NCBI GenBank assembly: GCA_029259935.1
Contig: JAJDEH010000042.1
Span: forward strand, 1 to 6,999
Source: Planctomycetota bacterium
Lineage (GTDB): Bacteria; Planctomycetota; Planctomycetia; Pirellulales; Pirellulaceae
Length of the DNA: 6,999 nt
Direction: 5' to 3'
Below the pieces are notes generated by a model. That model saw nothing but the letters and a program-made list of their open reading frames with translations. It did not search any database and was not told where the DNA came from. Position 1 is the stretch's first letter, and each line of letters begins with the position of its first letter. Both the position numbers and the translations under genes were made by a program. Below, piece after piece: positions 1 to 6,225 of this stretch.

Positions 1-234
1 AGGCACACGATTAGATCGGCGGTTGCATCATCTAAACCAATACCATGGTGTTTGGCATAGTCTCGGAAGTGCTCATGTCCGAAATCCTTACCGTGTTGCT
101 CCATGGAATCAGCAACCGTGTTTAAAAAGTCCGCAATGCGCAATGCAACGAACCTCATCTGGGCTCGCCTGGATGGACGCTTCGCTCAACTTCAAGAGTT
201 CATCTCGATCTATTTCAAAGCCGAACATCTTCAT
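1..234 (-). pseudogene. Small hypothetical gene, apparently frameshifted, cut by the window edge
   Basis: I do not recognise the family. Translation from the ATG at 234 gives MKMFGFEIDRDELLKLSEAS, then IQASPDEV, but that frame stops at 109-111. The +1 frame continues with equally protein-like sequence, containing RFVALRIADFLNTVADSMEQ, then HGKDFGHEHFRDYAKHHGIG and DDATADLIVC, and runs off the left edge without a stop. Joining the halves near 150-165 gives one continuous acidic, largely helical protein of about 78 visible residues, so I read one gene with an extra base. An AAAGGA Shine-Dalgarno sequence lies 8 bases before the ATG at 234, and an in-frame TGA just upstream excludes a longer start. 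Alternatively, only the downstream frame is used, from an ATG at 158. It follows the kinase/receiver gene on the same strand after a 123-base gap. A real lesion and a sequencing error cannot be told apart here. Confidence 0.5.
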
Positions 235-357
235 GCGAAGAATCCTTTCGCGTCAATTCAGTTTTGGCGGAGGCGTTCATTCATGTCCTTCGAGCCACTT
301 ACGGACTGCGTGATCTTGGCGATCGACGTTGTCAATCCTCTCAGGAGCTACTGATAG

Positions 358-1245
358 TTAGTGAGAGCGACGATACTTGAGCAGAGTTACCTCGTTTCCA
401 ACATCGTTGTAAATTACCTCATCCATGAACGCTTGCATCAACAAGCTCCCACGCCCATGTGGCTTGCTGACGTTATCGGGGTCAGTCGGATCTGCAAGTA
501 TCGCCGTATCGAAGCCGGGGCCTTCGTCTCGAATTACGTACCTAGCCTGGTCGGGAGCAATAGATGCTTCCACGAAAATTCGCCGGTCCTTGTAAGGCGG
601 TTGGTCACAGCGATCTTTTAAAAGGGCGAAATATTCTTGTTGGCCGCATTCCAACAGGTCGCTTGATAACTCCATGTTTCCGCGCTCGAATGCGTTCTTT
701 AGAGCCTCCCTCAGCGCGATCCTAATCCGTCGACGAACCGTTTCATCGCATAGTTGCGTTTCAATAAGCGGTTTGGTCAGGTATTTGACTAGAGACTCCG
801 ACGAAGATAGGTCGGTAAGCGAGAATGTGAAAGAAGCGCTCGTCATCTCGTTATAAAAATCAGCTTCAGTTCGATCTTGCTGGGTGGCGGCCAAAACCTC
901 TTCCACTGTTTTGCCCAACATCCCCGACAATGCAGAGTAGGGAACATAACTTGCTGCGCCATCATGTAGTGCCTTTACCGCGATCTCTTCCGTCCCGTGA
1001 CCTGTCTTGATAATAACTGGGACTTGTGGCCATTTTTCTTTGATCTCCAGCAACAACTCTAAACCGTTCATCTCAGGCATTTTTATATCAGTTACTACGA
1101 CGTCGAATTGGCCGTCCTCCATCGCCACGAGCGCAGTGCGGCCATTTTCCGCGTACGCGACCTTGGCACCTGTTTCCTTCTCTATAATCCGCCCCATTAT
1201 TGTGCGATCAATTGCCGAATCGTCGACGACTAAAATCGTGTTCAT
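358..1245 (-). CDS. Response regulator receiver fused to RsbW-type HATPase (anti-sigma-like) domain
   Basis: This 295-residue cytoplasmic protein probably links a phosphorylation input to an ATP-binding kinase-like output. The receiver (residues about 1-120) begins MNTILVVDDSAIDR with acidic D8/D9. The phosphoacceptor is D53 in TDIKMPEMNG, and T81 sits in IIKTGHG. The usual lysine at the end of beta-5 is missing: GAASYVPY has Tyr103 there. The C-terminal HATPase (about 160-295) carries an N box (REALKNAFERGN, E180/N184), a G1 box (IRDEGPGFD, D240-D246) and a G2 box (HGRGSLLMQAFMDEV, 263-277). It lacks an H box and dimerisation domain, so it resembles anti-sigma serine kinases (RsbW, SpoIIAB) rather than sensor histidine kinases. 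I chose the ATG at 1245 because it overlaps the upstream stop as ATGA and begins the receiver directly. An in-frame ATG at 1305 would add 20 residues unlike any receiver. The partner is probably a histidine kinase or sigma/anti-anti-sigma factor elsewhere, or the TIR-NACHT protein itself. Confidence 0.9.
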   Translation of the reverse strand: MNTILVVDDSAIDRTIMGRIIEKETGAKVAYAENGRTALVAMEDGQFDVVVTDIKMPEMNGLELLLEIKEKWPQVPVIIKTGHGTEEIAVKALHDGAASYVPYSALSGMLGKTVEEVLAATQQDRTEADFYNEMTSASFTFSLTDLSSSESLVKYLTKPLIETQLCDETVRRRIRIALREALKNAFERGNMELSSDLLECGQQEYFALLKDRCDQPPYKDRRIFVEASIAPDQARYVIRDEGPGFDTAILADPTDPDNVSKPHGRGSLLMQAFMDEVIYNDVGNEVTLLKYRRSH

Positions 1246-1262
1246 TGCAGACTTTTTCCCTC
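1242..1262 (-). promoter_or_regulatory. ATGA stop/start overlap with upstream Shine-Dalgarno
   Basis: On the minus strand the ATG of the receiver-HATPase gene (1245-1243) shares bases with the TGA of the TIR-NACHT-WD40 gene (1244-1242). A GAGGGA element at 1262-1257 lies 11 bases before the ATG, inside the end of the upstream gene. This layout usually means translational coupling by terminating ribosomes. It decides the start of the second gene and implies one transcript. Confidence 0.85.
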
Positions 1263-4200
1263 GAGTGCAAACATGTAAAGATGACCCTGCGCGATTCCTG
1301 CCCAAGAGCGATCCGATGGGTGAGCTTTTAGTCCATCGATCGTCTCAGTTAACCACGCTTGAGGACGGCCAGTTCGAATTGACTCCACAACGGTCTCTTG
1401 TCGCGACGTTAAAACACGCCAGTCTGCAGCCGTCGTTCGCTGGCTTTCGCCAATGATGTCATTAACTCCTGGAGTCGTCTGAAACAAGGAACCAGTTTCT
1501 GCATCGCATACCAGGGAACCATCGTTCCCACGAACGATGATTCTTCTTCCGTCGTCTGAATAGCCGAGTTCTCTAACAGTAATCTCTTTGCAGTGAGTGT
1601 TCGCGACCTCCCGACCACTTTTGACGTCCCAGATTCGTAGAATTGCCGAATTGGTTATTGAGGCAACACGCTGGCCATCGGGCGAGAACGAAACTAGTTT
1701 TGCATCCTCTCCGTGGCCTCGAAGGACAAGTTGTTTCTCAGCACAACTGGTATCCCAAATTTTAACCGTGCCGTCCCATGTCCCGGTCACAATTCTCCTT
1801 CCATCCGACATGAAAACTATACTGACCACGGCGCCACCACCGCACCCAATGGAATGCCGCCGACTCATTGTTCTCACGTCCCAGACCCATACACGACCAT
1901 CAACCGTACCAGATGCGATGAGCTTACCATCTGGCGACGCGGCGACGCAAAAAATGGGCGCATCATTCTTGATACAATTCAGTTCAGTTCCGTTCGCACT
2001 ATCCCAGAGACGTAATGTATTGTCGGCTCCTACCGATATGAATTGATTCAAACCCGGGAGAACTTCAATGGCGAAAACTTCGGCGTCATGGGCTACAATG
2101 CTTCTTAGTTGTTGTTGCCTTGACAAGTCCCACAAACGTATGGTCTTGTCGCTCGATGCTGAAACGATCAAGTCTTCAGCCAGCCAAGCCAGGCTCAACA
2201 CCGCATCTTCGTGGTCGTGAACAGATATTCTGAGCTGCTCACTATCAAGTTCGTAAACGGAAATATCACCTCGACTGGTTCCGCAGGCCACCAGTCTTCC
2301 ATCGGGTGAAAATCTTCCAGTTGCCACCGCGTCGCCCGCGATCAACAGACGACTCCTTTCGATTCCGTTGTGAGCATTCCATGTCCGCACGGTGTTATCC
2401 GATCCTACGGTAAGGATTCTCTGTTCGTCCGGCGAATAGGCCGTAGTCGAAACTCCCGACGTATGACCGTTGAGTCGAAGCGTCTCTTGACTATTCCTAA
2501 GATTCCATATTCGGATCGATGAATCGTCACCGGCCGTAAGGATATTACAATCATCTTGGGCAACGGAGATGCTCCTTACTTTTCCACGATGACCGTGCAG
2601 ATTTGCGCTGAGTACGCCACCAAGAGGAAAGGGCGGCGGACGCATCGAGCGAAGCCAAATTCGGTTTGGGAAAGACTCGAATTCTTCGCGCCACGATTCG
2701 ACCAATTGATACAACTTTGGGCCTGATTGCTGCCATGGATATTCGACGCGACATTCGTCGTTTGGATTTCGATAGTGCTGGGCCGCCTCGGGAGAGTCGT
2801 ACCACCAACATTTGTTCCACAAGCACTGGAATAATGATTGAGGATAGTCTTCTACGTGACGTGCGATGAAATGAATGTCACGATAAAGTGCTTCTTCGAT
2901 TAATTGTATAGTTTTGCGGTGGGGATGATCTGTTGGCAGGGAGGCTACCGCCGTATGGAAATCGAAAGCAAGATCGAATACCAAGCCCGCCTTTACTTTG
3001 GCTTCCAAGAAATCCAACTCACAAAGCAGCTTGGTGAGCCGGTCCCAATCACACGAACCGGTGAGGTGTGCCGGCAAATGTCGCAGAGCGTACTCATCTT
3101 CTTGCCAATGGCCCCACAATGCGTTAGCGAGATCCCTATGTCCGGTTTTGGGATCACACCAATATTGTCCGGCCACCTCGCGATCGGAGAGCCATTCAGC
3201 CAACGTCTTGTGGTACAAGGAATAAGTGGAGGAGTCGCCTCGCCCAACTACTCTTAAATAGGCACGGAGATCGAGAAGATGTGCGTTGAGGACTTCCGGT
3301 GCTACGCCAGAAATACGGACAAGCAAATCAAATGAAAGCGGTTCACGAGCGACGGTGAGCGCCTTAGTAAGCGTTGCGATCTCCGGAGCGTACTTGCTCC
3401 TTTCGGGAAATCGTCGCCGAAACAATTCGCCGTAGAAGACAGATAGGCCCGGCGTCAAGCGCCCAAGGTCTCCAACTGTCAAAGATTTGTCTTGTAAGGC
3501 ATCCAGCACTAGTCCTGCGTAAAGAAAGTTCCCGTCTGCCAAAGTTTCGATTCGAACTCCCGTTGTCTCTTTATCCAAGACGATTTTAGCAAGAGGTTCC
3601 ACGTTCAGCCGGGCAACGATGAACCGCCGCAAATCGTCGCGATTTTCTTCGCGGCTACCCGATAATTCGAGAACATTCAAATTACCACTACGGGCAAGTA
3701 TCGGTTCTTCAGGTCGTGTGGTGGTTACAATCCGAAGCCAACGGGGAAGATCCGGTGTCTGTCGAATGAGGACATCCACAATCGACTCGCCAGATACGGT
3801 TGCCGCCTCGTCCAGAGAGTCAATGACAATCAGTCGCCGAGTTGACATTTCCGCGAGTTTATTGGCAGGCTCAATGATCAGTTCGCGAAATGCGTTCGAT
3901 GCTGTGGCTCGGCGAATGTGTGGACGATTCAATTCCACTGCGTCGGCGAAGCCTGGCAATCTCGCACAAAGTTGGCCGACTAAGCAAGCGACAAACTCAT
4001 GCGGATCGCGAGAGCGGGTGTTTTGCTGGGTACAAAAGTGGATCCCGACAACATCTTTGCGGGTCTGACTTAGCCATGCAGCCGCCGAACTCTTTCCGAC
4101 TCCAGGCTCGCCTACGATAACCAACACGCGTTTGGAGCTGTCCTCCAACCACTTGTCAATTAATGTACCGAGCCACTCACGGCCCGCGAATCCGGAATAA

Positions 4201-4790
4201 AACCTAGCGATCTCGATACTGAAGTCCAAAGGAGCGACGCCAGATACCGTACGTAGACGAGGGCTAACAAGGGCGGATTGGTCTCCCGCAAGGTATCGCA
4301 AAAGCAACTCAAGTGCTTTTTCATAGTCATCTGTAAAGTCGATCCAGTTTCGGCGGGCAAGTAATAACGAAGGTTTCGCTTCGGAATCAGCATCAATACG
4401 GAGAGGAACAATTGGCTTACCTTCGTTCAATGCGTAGACGACCTCGTCCCGGCAGACACTATCTTCCGCCAAGGATCGTTTGCTCATCACGGCCGCAAAT
4501 ATCGTGCACTCCCGAATGCCGCGCTCGATTTGAACCTCGAACAAACCACCCTTTCCAACGTTTTGCAGATCAAACCAAACCTGATGACCGCCTCGATGCG
4601 TCAGATCAGACGCTAACCGCTCGACAAACTCCATCCCGTCGGTTCGCCCATAGCTAATAAAGACGTTTTGCGAAGTGGAAACTCTATTACCAGTAGATAC
4701 GTCTGTTCCCTGAACGACCTGACCATGTTCGGCGCAAACCCAGAATTTACCGATTTTCGTCAATTCGTTTTGGCACGTCGGACACTTCAT
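1242..4790 (-). CDS. TIR-NACHT/STAND NTPase-WD40 repeat protein, NLR-like
   Basis: This 1182-residue protein has the layout of an NLR-type immune or signalling switch. Residues 1-24 hold C3-x2-C6-x12-C19-x2-H22, a possible zinc ribbon. TIR spans about 41-168: it starts VFISYGRTDG, has a BB-loop-like WFDLQNVGKGG, and E94 in IERGIREC aligns by eye with the NADase glutamate. NACHT/STAND spans about 200-560: Walker A GEPGVGKS (227-234), Walker B LIVIDSLDE (320-328), arginine motif TTTRPEE, and a winged-helix YHKTLAEWL starting at 526. A helical linker with YALRHLPAHL (567-576) leads to nine WD40 repeats from about 730 to 1100. Their WD positions are W762, W804, Y846, W887, W929, W970, W1012, W1054 and C1095. 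By family knowledge, ligand binding to the repeats would drive ATP-dependent oligomerisation and activate TIR. No transmembrane segment or signal peptide is seen, so it is cytoplasmic. The ATG at 4790 has no clear Shine-Dalgarno sequence, but it begins the cysteine motif at once. NAD cleavage and phage defence are inferred. Confidence 0.93.
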   Translation of the reverse strand: MKCPTCQNELTKIGKFWVCAEHGQVVQGTDVSTGNRVSTSQNVFISYGRTDGMEFVERLASDLTHRGGHQVWFDLQNVGKGGLFEVQIERGIRECTIFAAVMSKRSLAEDSVCRDEVVYALNEGKPIVPLRIDADSEAKPSLLLARRNWIDFTDDYEKALELLLRYLAGDQSALVSPRLRTVSGVAPLDFSIEIARFYSGFAGREWLGTLIDKWLEDSSKRVLVIVGEPGVGKSSAAAWLSQTRKDVVGIHFCTQQNTRSRDPHEFVACLVGQLCARLPGFADAVELNRPHIRRATASNAFRELIIEPANKLAEMSTRRLIVIDSLDEAATVSGESIVDVLIRQTPDLPRWLRIVTTTRPEEPILARSGNLNVLELSGSREENRDDLRRFIVARLNVEPLAKIVLDKETTGVRIETLADGNFLYAGLVLDALQDKSLTVGDLGRLTPGLSVFYGELFRRRFPERSKYAPEIATLTKALTVAREPLSFDLLVRISGVAPEVLNAHLLDLRAYLRVVGRGDSSTYSLYHKTLAEWLSDREVAGQYWCDPKTGHRDLANALWGHWQEDEYALRHLPAHLTGSCDWDRLTKLLCELDFLEAKVKAGLVFDLAFDFHTAVASLPTDHPHRKTIQLIEEALYRDIHFIARHVEDYPQSLFQCLWNKCWWYDSPEAAQHYRNPNDECRVEYPWQQSGPKLYQLVESWREEFESFPNRIWLRSMRPPPFPLGGVLSANLHGHRGKVRSISVAQDDCNILTAGDDSSIRIWNLRNSQETLRLNGHTSGVSTTAYSPDEQRILTVGSDNTVRTWNAHNGIERSRLLIAGDAVATGRFSPDGRLVACGTSRGDISVYELDSEQLRISVHDHEDAVLSLAWLAEDLIVSASSDKTIRLWDLSRQQQLRSIVAHDAEVFAIEVLPGLNQFISVGADNTLRLWDSANGTELNCIKNDAPIFCVAASPDGKLIASGTVDGRVWVWDVRTMSRRHSIGCGGGAVVSIVFMSDGRRIVTGTWDGTVKIWDTSCAEKQLVLRGHGEDAKLVSFSPDGQRVASITNSAILRIWDVKSGREVANTHCKEITVRELGYSDDGRRIIVRGNDGSLVCDAETGSLFQTTPGVNDIIGESQRTTAADWRVLTSRQETVVESIRTGRPQAWLTETIDGLKAHPSDRSWAGIAQGHLYMFALEGKSLQ

Positions 4791-4850
4791 AAGGATTGTG
4801 GAACGCGGGAGATTAGACGCCTGATCTGTTGCTCGTGCATCACAAAGCGA

Positions 4851-4878
4851 TGACTAGGTACGTCTTCGTTTCAGTCAA
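4851..4878 (-). promoter_or_regulatory. Weak candidate promoter for the TIR-NACHT operon
   Basis: On the minus strand a TTGACT (4878-4873) resembles a -35 box. It is followed 16 bases later by TAGTCA (4856-4851), a poor -10. It lies about 60 bases upstream of the ATG at 4790. A TATGAT (4905-4900) further upstream is an alternative -10 without a good -35. Both are consensus matches by eye only. Confidence 0.2.
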
Positions 4879-4914
4879 CGATTTTGTCGAAGTTTGCATA
4901 TCATAAAACGAGAA

Positions 4915-5151
4915 TTAGCTTGCGAGCCTTCGGGAATTGTCGAGGATGCCGTCTAGTTCCAAGATCGACTGACATGGAGTACGAATCTTAATCGTCCAGA
5001 GGTGCGCACACAACGCTCGGTCGGCAGTCCAAGCCACCCAGTTCACATGTGATAGCAATCGATGGAGCAAGGGGAAGTCCGTTGCACCATCGTTATCAAT
5101 CAACAACGGAGCGATAGCGAAACGGCACGGTTGCGGGATCCGCATCATCAC
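4915..5151 (-). CDS. Doubtful small ORF, 78 residues, upstream of the TIR-NACHT gene
   Basis: I do not recognise this. The translation begins MMMRIPQPCRFAIAPLLIDN and includes LLSHVNWVAWTADRALCAHL, with ordinary amino-acid composition and no membrane segment or known motif. It ends 124 bases before the TIR-NACHT start, so it could be a separate leader gene on the same strand. Against it, there is no Shine-Dalgarno sequence before the paired ATGs, and the plus strand here also has an open frame (4973 onward) leading into a membrane-protein ORF. One of the two overlapping frames must be a shadow. It could also be a scrap of a repeated element. Confidence 0.25.
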   Translation of the reverse strand: MMMRIPQPCRFAIAPLLIDNDGATDFPLLHRLLSHVNWVAWTADRALCAHLWTIKIRTPCQSILELDGILDNSRRLAS

Positions 5152-5155
5152 GCTG

Positions 5156-5467
5156 TTGGCGTTGATGGCCGTGGCCGGGCTGTTGATTTGCTTTTACGTG
5201 CAGCGATATGGCGGCCCGCCAGCCAATCCCGTCCGTCTCATGATCCAGTTGCCGACTATCTGGATCTACGGCTATGGCTGGCCATGGGCGTATCGGAACG
5301 AATCGTCGATGGGTCGGAACAAGTTTCACTGGCTGCCCCAAATCGGCGACATCGCCGTCGGCCTGGTGATTCTGATCGCGACGGGCGCGGCGTCGGAATG
5401 GTTGATTCGTCGTTTGCGTCGAACGAAAGTGTCCGACGGCAGGCGGTGGCCCTCAAGCCCCGCTTGA
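5156..5467 (+). CDS. Small hypothetical membrane protein, two predicted helices
   Basis: The translation of 103 residues has a hydrophobic N-terminal segment (LMAVAGLLICFYV) and a second near residues 68-88 (IGDIAVGLVILIATGAASEW). Between them is a polar loop rich in Trp, Tyr, Pro and Gly (IYGYGWPWAYRNESSMGRNK). The C-terminus is basic (RRLRRTK). This pattern, a short basic start followed by a helix, is common in small planctomycete inner-membrane proteins, but I know no function. The start is uncertain. TTG at 5156 is the first usual start codon, and an ATG follows at 5165; neither has a Shine-Dalgarno sequence. The frame stays open upstream to 4973, where GIRIITLL looks like the natural lead-in to the helix, so the true start may be lost or mutated. 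It is transcribed opposite to its neighbours and stands alone. Confidence 0.5.
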   Translation: MALMAVAGLLICFYVQRYGGPPANPVRLMIQLPTIWIYGYGWPWAYRNESSMGRNKFHWLPQIGDIAVGLVILIATGAASEWLIRRLRRTKVSDGRRWPSSPA

Positions 5468-5618
5468 AACGCTCTTGCGGCGAACCCAACAATTCACAAT
5501 ACACCAATACAGCAGCGTACACCGGAAGACAAGATTGACGGCTCAACTCGTGAGTGTGCAGAAATACACCACTGCAGATCAACGAAGAATCCTCGAACTT
5601 GCGGGGATAGAACACGTC

Positions 5619-5684
5619 CCGCCGCACTTCGCATTCCTGCTGAGCCAGCTCCAGCAGATATTGTTCGTAGCTCAGCGTCTCCCG
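5619..5684 (-). pseudogene. Possible IstB-like (IS21 helper ATPase) remnant
   Basis: One minus-strand frame reads RETLSYEQYLLELAQQECEV then RR. This resembles the helical N-terminal region of IS21-family IstB proteins, where a LSYEEYL-ELxxxExExRR pattern precedes the ATPase domain. The resemblance ends after EVRR, and no Walker motifs follow, so at most a small scrap remains. It begins exactly where the integrase fragment stops resembling an integrase, suggesting a recombination junction near 5680. Identification is from memory of the family pattern and is weak. Confidence 0.28.
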
Positions 5685-5926
5685 CCCCGCGCGAACTTGT
5701 GGTATGCGCTGAGAAGCTCGGCCATGGACGGGGCGCTGTGGTGACCTGCAAACGGCAACCTCCAGCCGTTTTGTTGCCATTCACCTACGAGACGGTCGTA
5801 CTCGCGCTGACCAGTTTGGGAGCCGTGGGGGCCAAGATAGAAGTTCCTACCGCCAAGAGTGACGACGGCGTGACCGCTGGGTTTGCGCTTGCGTTATTTT
5901 GGAAGAGATCGCGTACGCCGTGGCAT
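5672..5926 (-). pseudogene. Site-specific integrase, N-terminal fragment with nonsense codon
   Basis: The frame starts MPRRTRSLPK and meets TAA at codon 11 (5896-5894). It then continues RKRKPSGHAVVTLGGRNFYL and GPHGSQTGQREYDRLVGEWQ, ending after SAPSMAELLSAYHKFARGGR at TGA (5674-5672). This matches my memory of the N-terminus of planctomycete tyrosine-type integrases, where a small arm-binding region (PSG-AVVTL-G-FYLG--GS---EYDRL--EW) precedes a core-binding domain opening with a -ELL-AY--FA motif. In that family a tyrosine is expected at codon 11, so TAA is probably a point mutation from TAC or TAT. The start is well supported: AAGGAG at 5939-5934 lies 7 bases before the ATG. All core-binding and catalytic residues (R-H-R-Y) are missing, so the product is inactive. 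It reads away from the tRNA fragment at 6053-6102, about 125 bases upstream. Confidence 0.75.
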
Positions 5927-5954
5927 TTGCGAACTCCTTGTCACATGCTCCAAA

Positions 5955-5968
5955 ACGGTAATTACCGT
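5955..5968. repeat. 14-bp perfect palindrome before the integrase start
   Basis: ACGGTAATTACCGT equals its own reverse complement. It lies 28 bases upstream of the integrase ATG at 5926, just before the AAGGAG ribosome site. That position suits an operator for a dimeric regulator (integrase autoregulation or an excisionase) or an integrase arm site. Confidence 0.6.
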
Positions 5969-5991
5969 ATTGCGCCGGTGAAAACGAGCCC

Positions 5992-6047
5992 TGCCAACCA
6001 CTGGCAAGTAACCTAAGCGTAGGTTTCAGCGGGTTTTATGTTTTATG
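5992..6047. repeat. Cluster of short inverted and tandem repeats beside the tRNA fragment
   Basis: Three small elements lie in 56 bases. There is a TGCCA/TGGCA inverted repeat with a 5-base loop (5992-6006), an AACCTA/TAGGTT inverted repeat with a 4-base loop (6010-6025), and a tandem TTTTATG repeated twice (6034-6047). They fill the space between the tRNA 3' end and the integrase promoter region, where integrase arm-type or accessory protein sites often occur. The stems are short, so chance is possible for each one. Confidence 0.4.
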
Positions 6048-6052
6048 TTTAG

Positions 6053-6102
6053 TGGAGCCGAAGGGGGTCGAACCCTCTACCTCTGCATTGCGAACGCAGC
6101 GC
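6053..6102 (-). tRNA. 3' fragment of tRNA-Ala (anticodon CGC), candidate attachment site
   Basis: Read on the minus strand, the anticodon arm is CTGCG-TTCGCAA-TGCAG with anticodon CGC. A 5-base variable loop AGGTA, the T arm GAGGG-TTCGACC-CCCTT and the acceptor 3' strand CGGCTCC with discriminator A follow. The T at position 70 would pair with G3, the alanine identity wobble, which agrees with the anticodon. No CCA is encoded (the next bases are CTA). The D arm and the 5' acceptor strand (expected GGGGCCG) are absent: beyond about 6102 the sequence turns into unrelated A/T-rich DNA. Such 3' halves are left when an element integrates into a tRNA gene. The integrase fragment starts about 125 bases downstream on the same strand, which fits. 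It cannot make a working tRNA. Confidence 0.75.
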
Positions 6103-6225
6103 CGAACCCTGCAAAAACACTCATTTCTTAGGCGTTTTCGCACTATAAACAACCAAAAACACCGTTGCAATCCATAGCACTTGTTTTCATTTAATAGCGA
6201 TACATTTCACCACTTGGTTGGCGCG
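6103..6225. other. A/T-rich spacer with a repeated 9-mer, no gene
   Basis: No reading frame or RNA structure stands out. CAAAAACAC occurs at 6112-6120 and again at 6154-6162, 42 bases apart start to start. It takes the place where the 5' half of the tRNA gene should be. Confidence 0.5.

Noticed and set aside
283..357. Open frame directly after the stop of the receiver-HATPase gene, ending AVRKWLEGHE
   Set aside because: It is in the same frame as that gene past its TAA and is about 25 codons long without a start codon. It may be a remnant or chance.
1246..1305. Longer start of the receiver-HATPase gene at ATG 1305
   Set aside because: The extra 20 residues overlap the TIR-NACHT-WD40 coding end and do not resemble a receiver, while ATG 1245 has the ATGA overlap and starts the domain at once.
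1007..2046. Plus-strand open frames of about 149 codons at 1007-1456 and 1597-2046
   Set aside because: They lie antisense to well-supported domains (receiver and WD40 repeats), have no ribosome sites, and their residues show no family motifs.
3619..4068. Plus-strand open frame antisense to the NACHT domain
   Set aside because: It is rich in Arg and Ser as expected for a shadow frame, and the opposite strand carries the Walker B and arginine motifs.
5062..5538. Plus-strand 158-codon frame
   Set aside because: It overlaps the membrane-protein frame and has arginine-rich, low-quality sequence such as RRHRRRPGDSDRDGRG.
5256..5780. Minus-strand 174-codon frame as one gene
   Set aside because: Only the short LSYEQYLLEL segment looks protein-like. 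The rest is antisense to the membrane protein or out of frame with the integrase fragment.
6053..6170. Complete tRNA or tmRNA gene
   Set aside because: The 5' acceptor strand and D arm are absent upstream of the anticodon arm, and no tmRNA-like body or tag frame is present.
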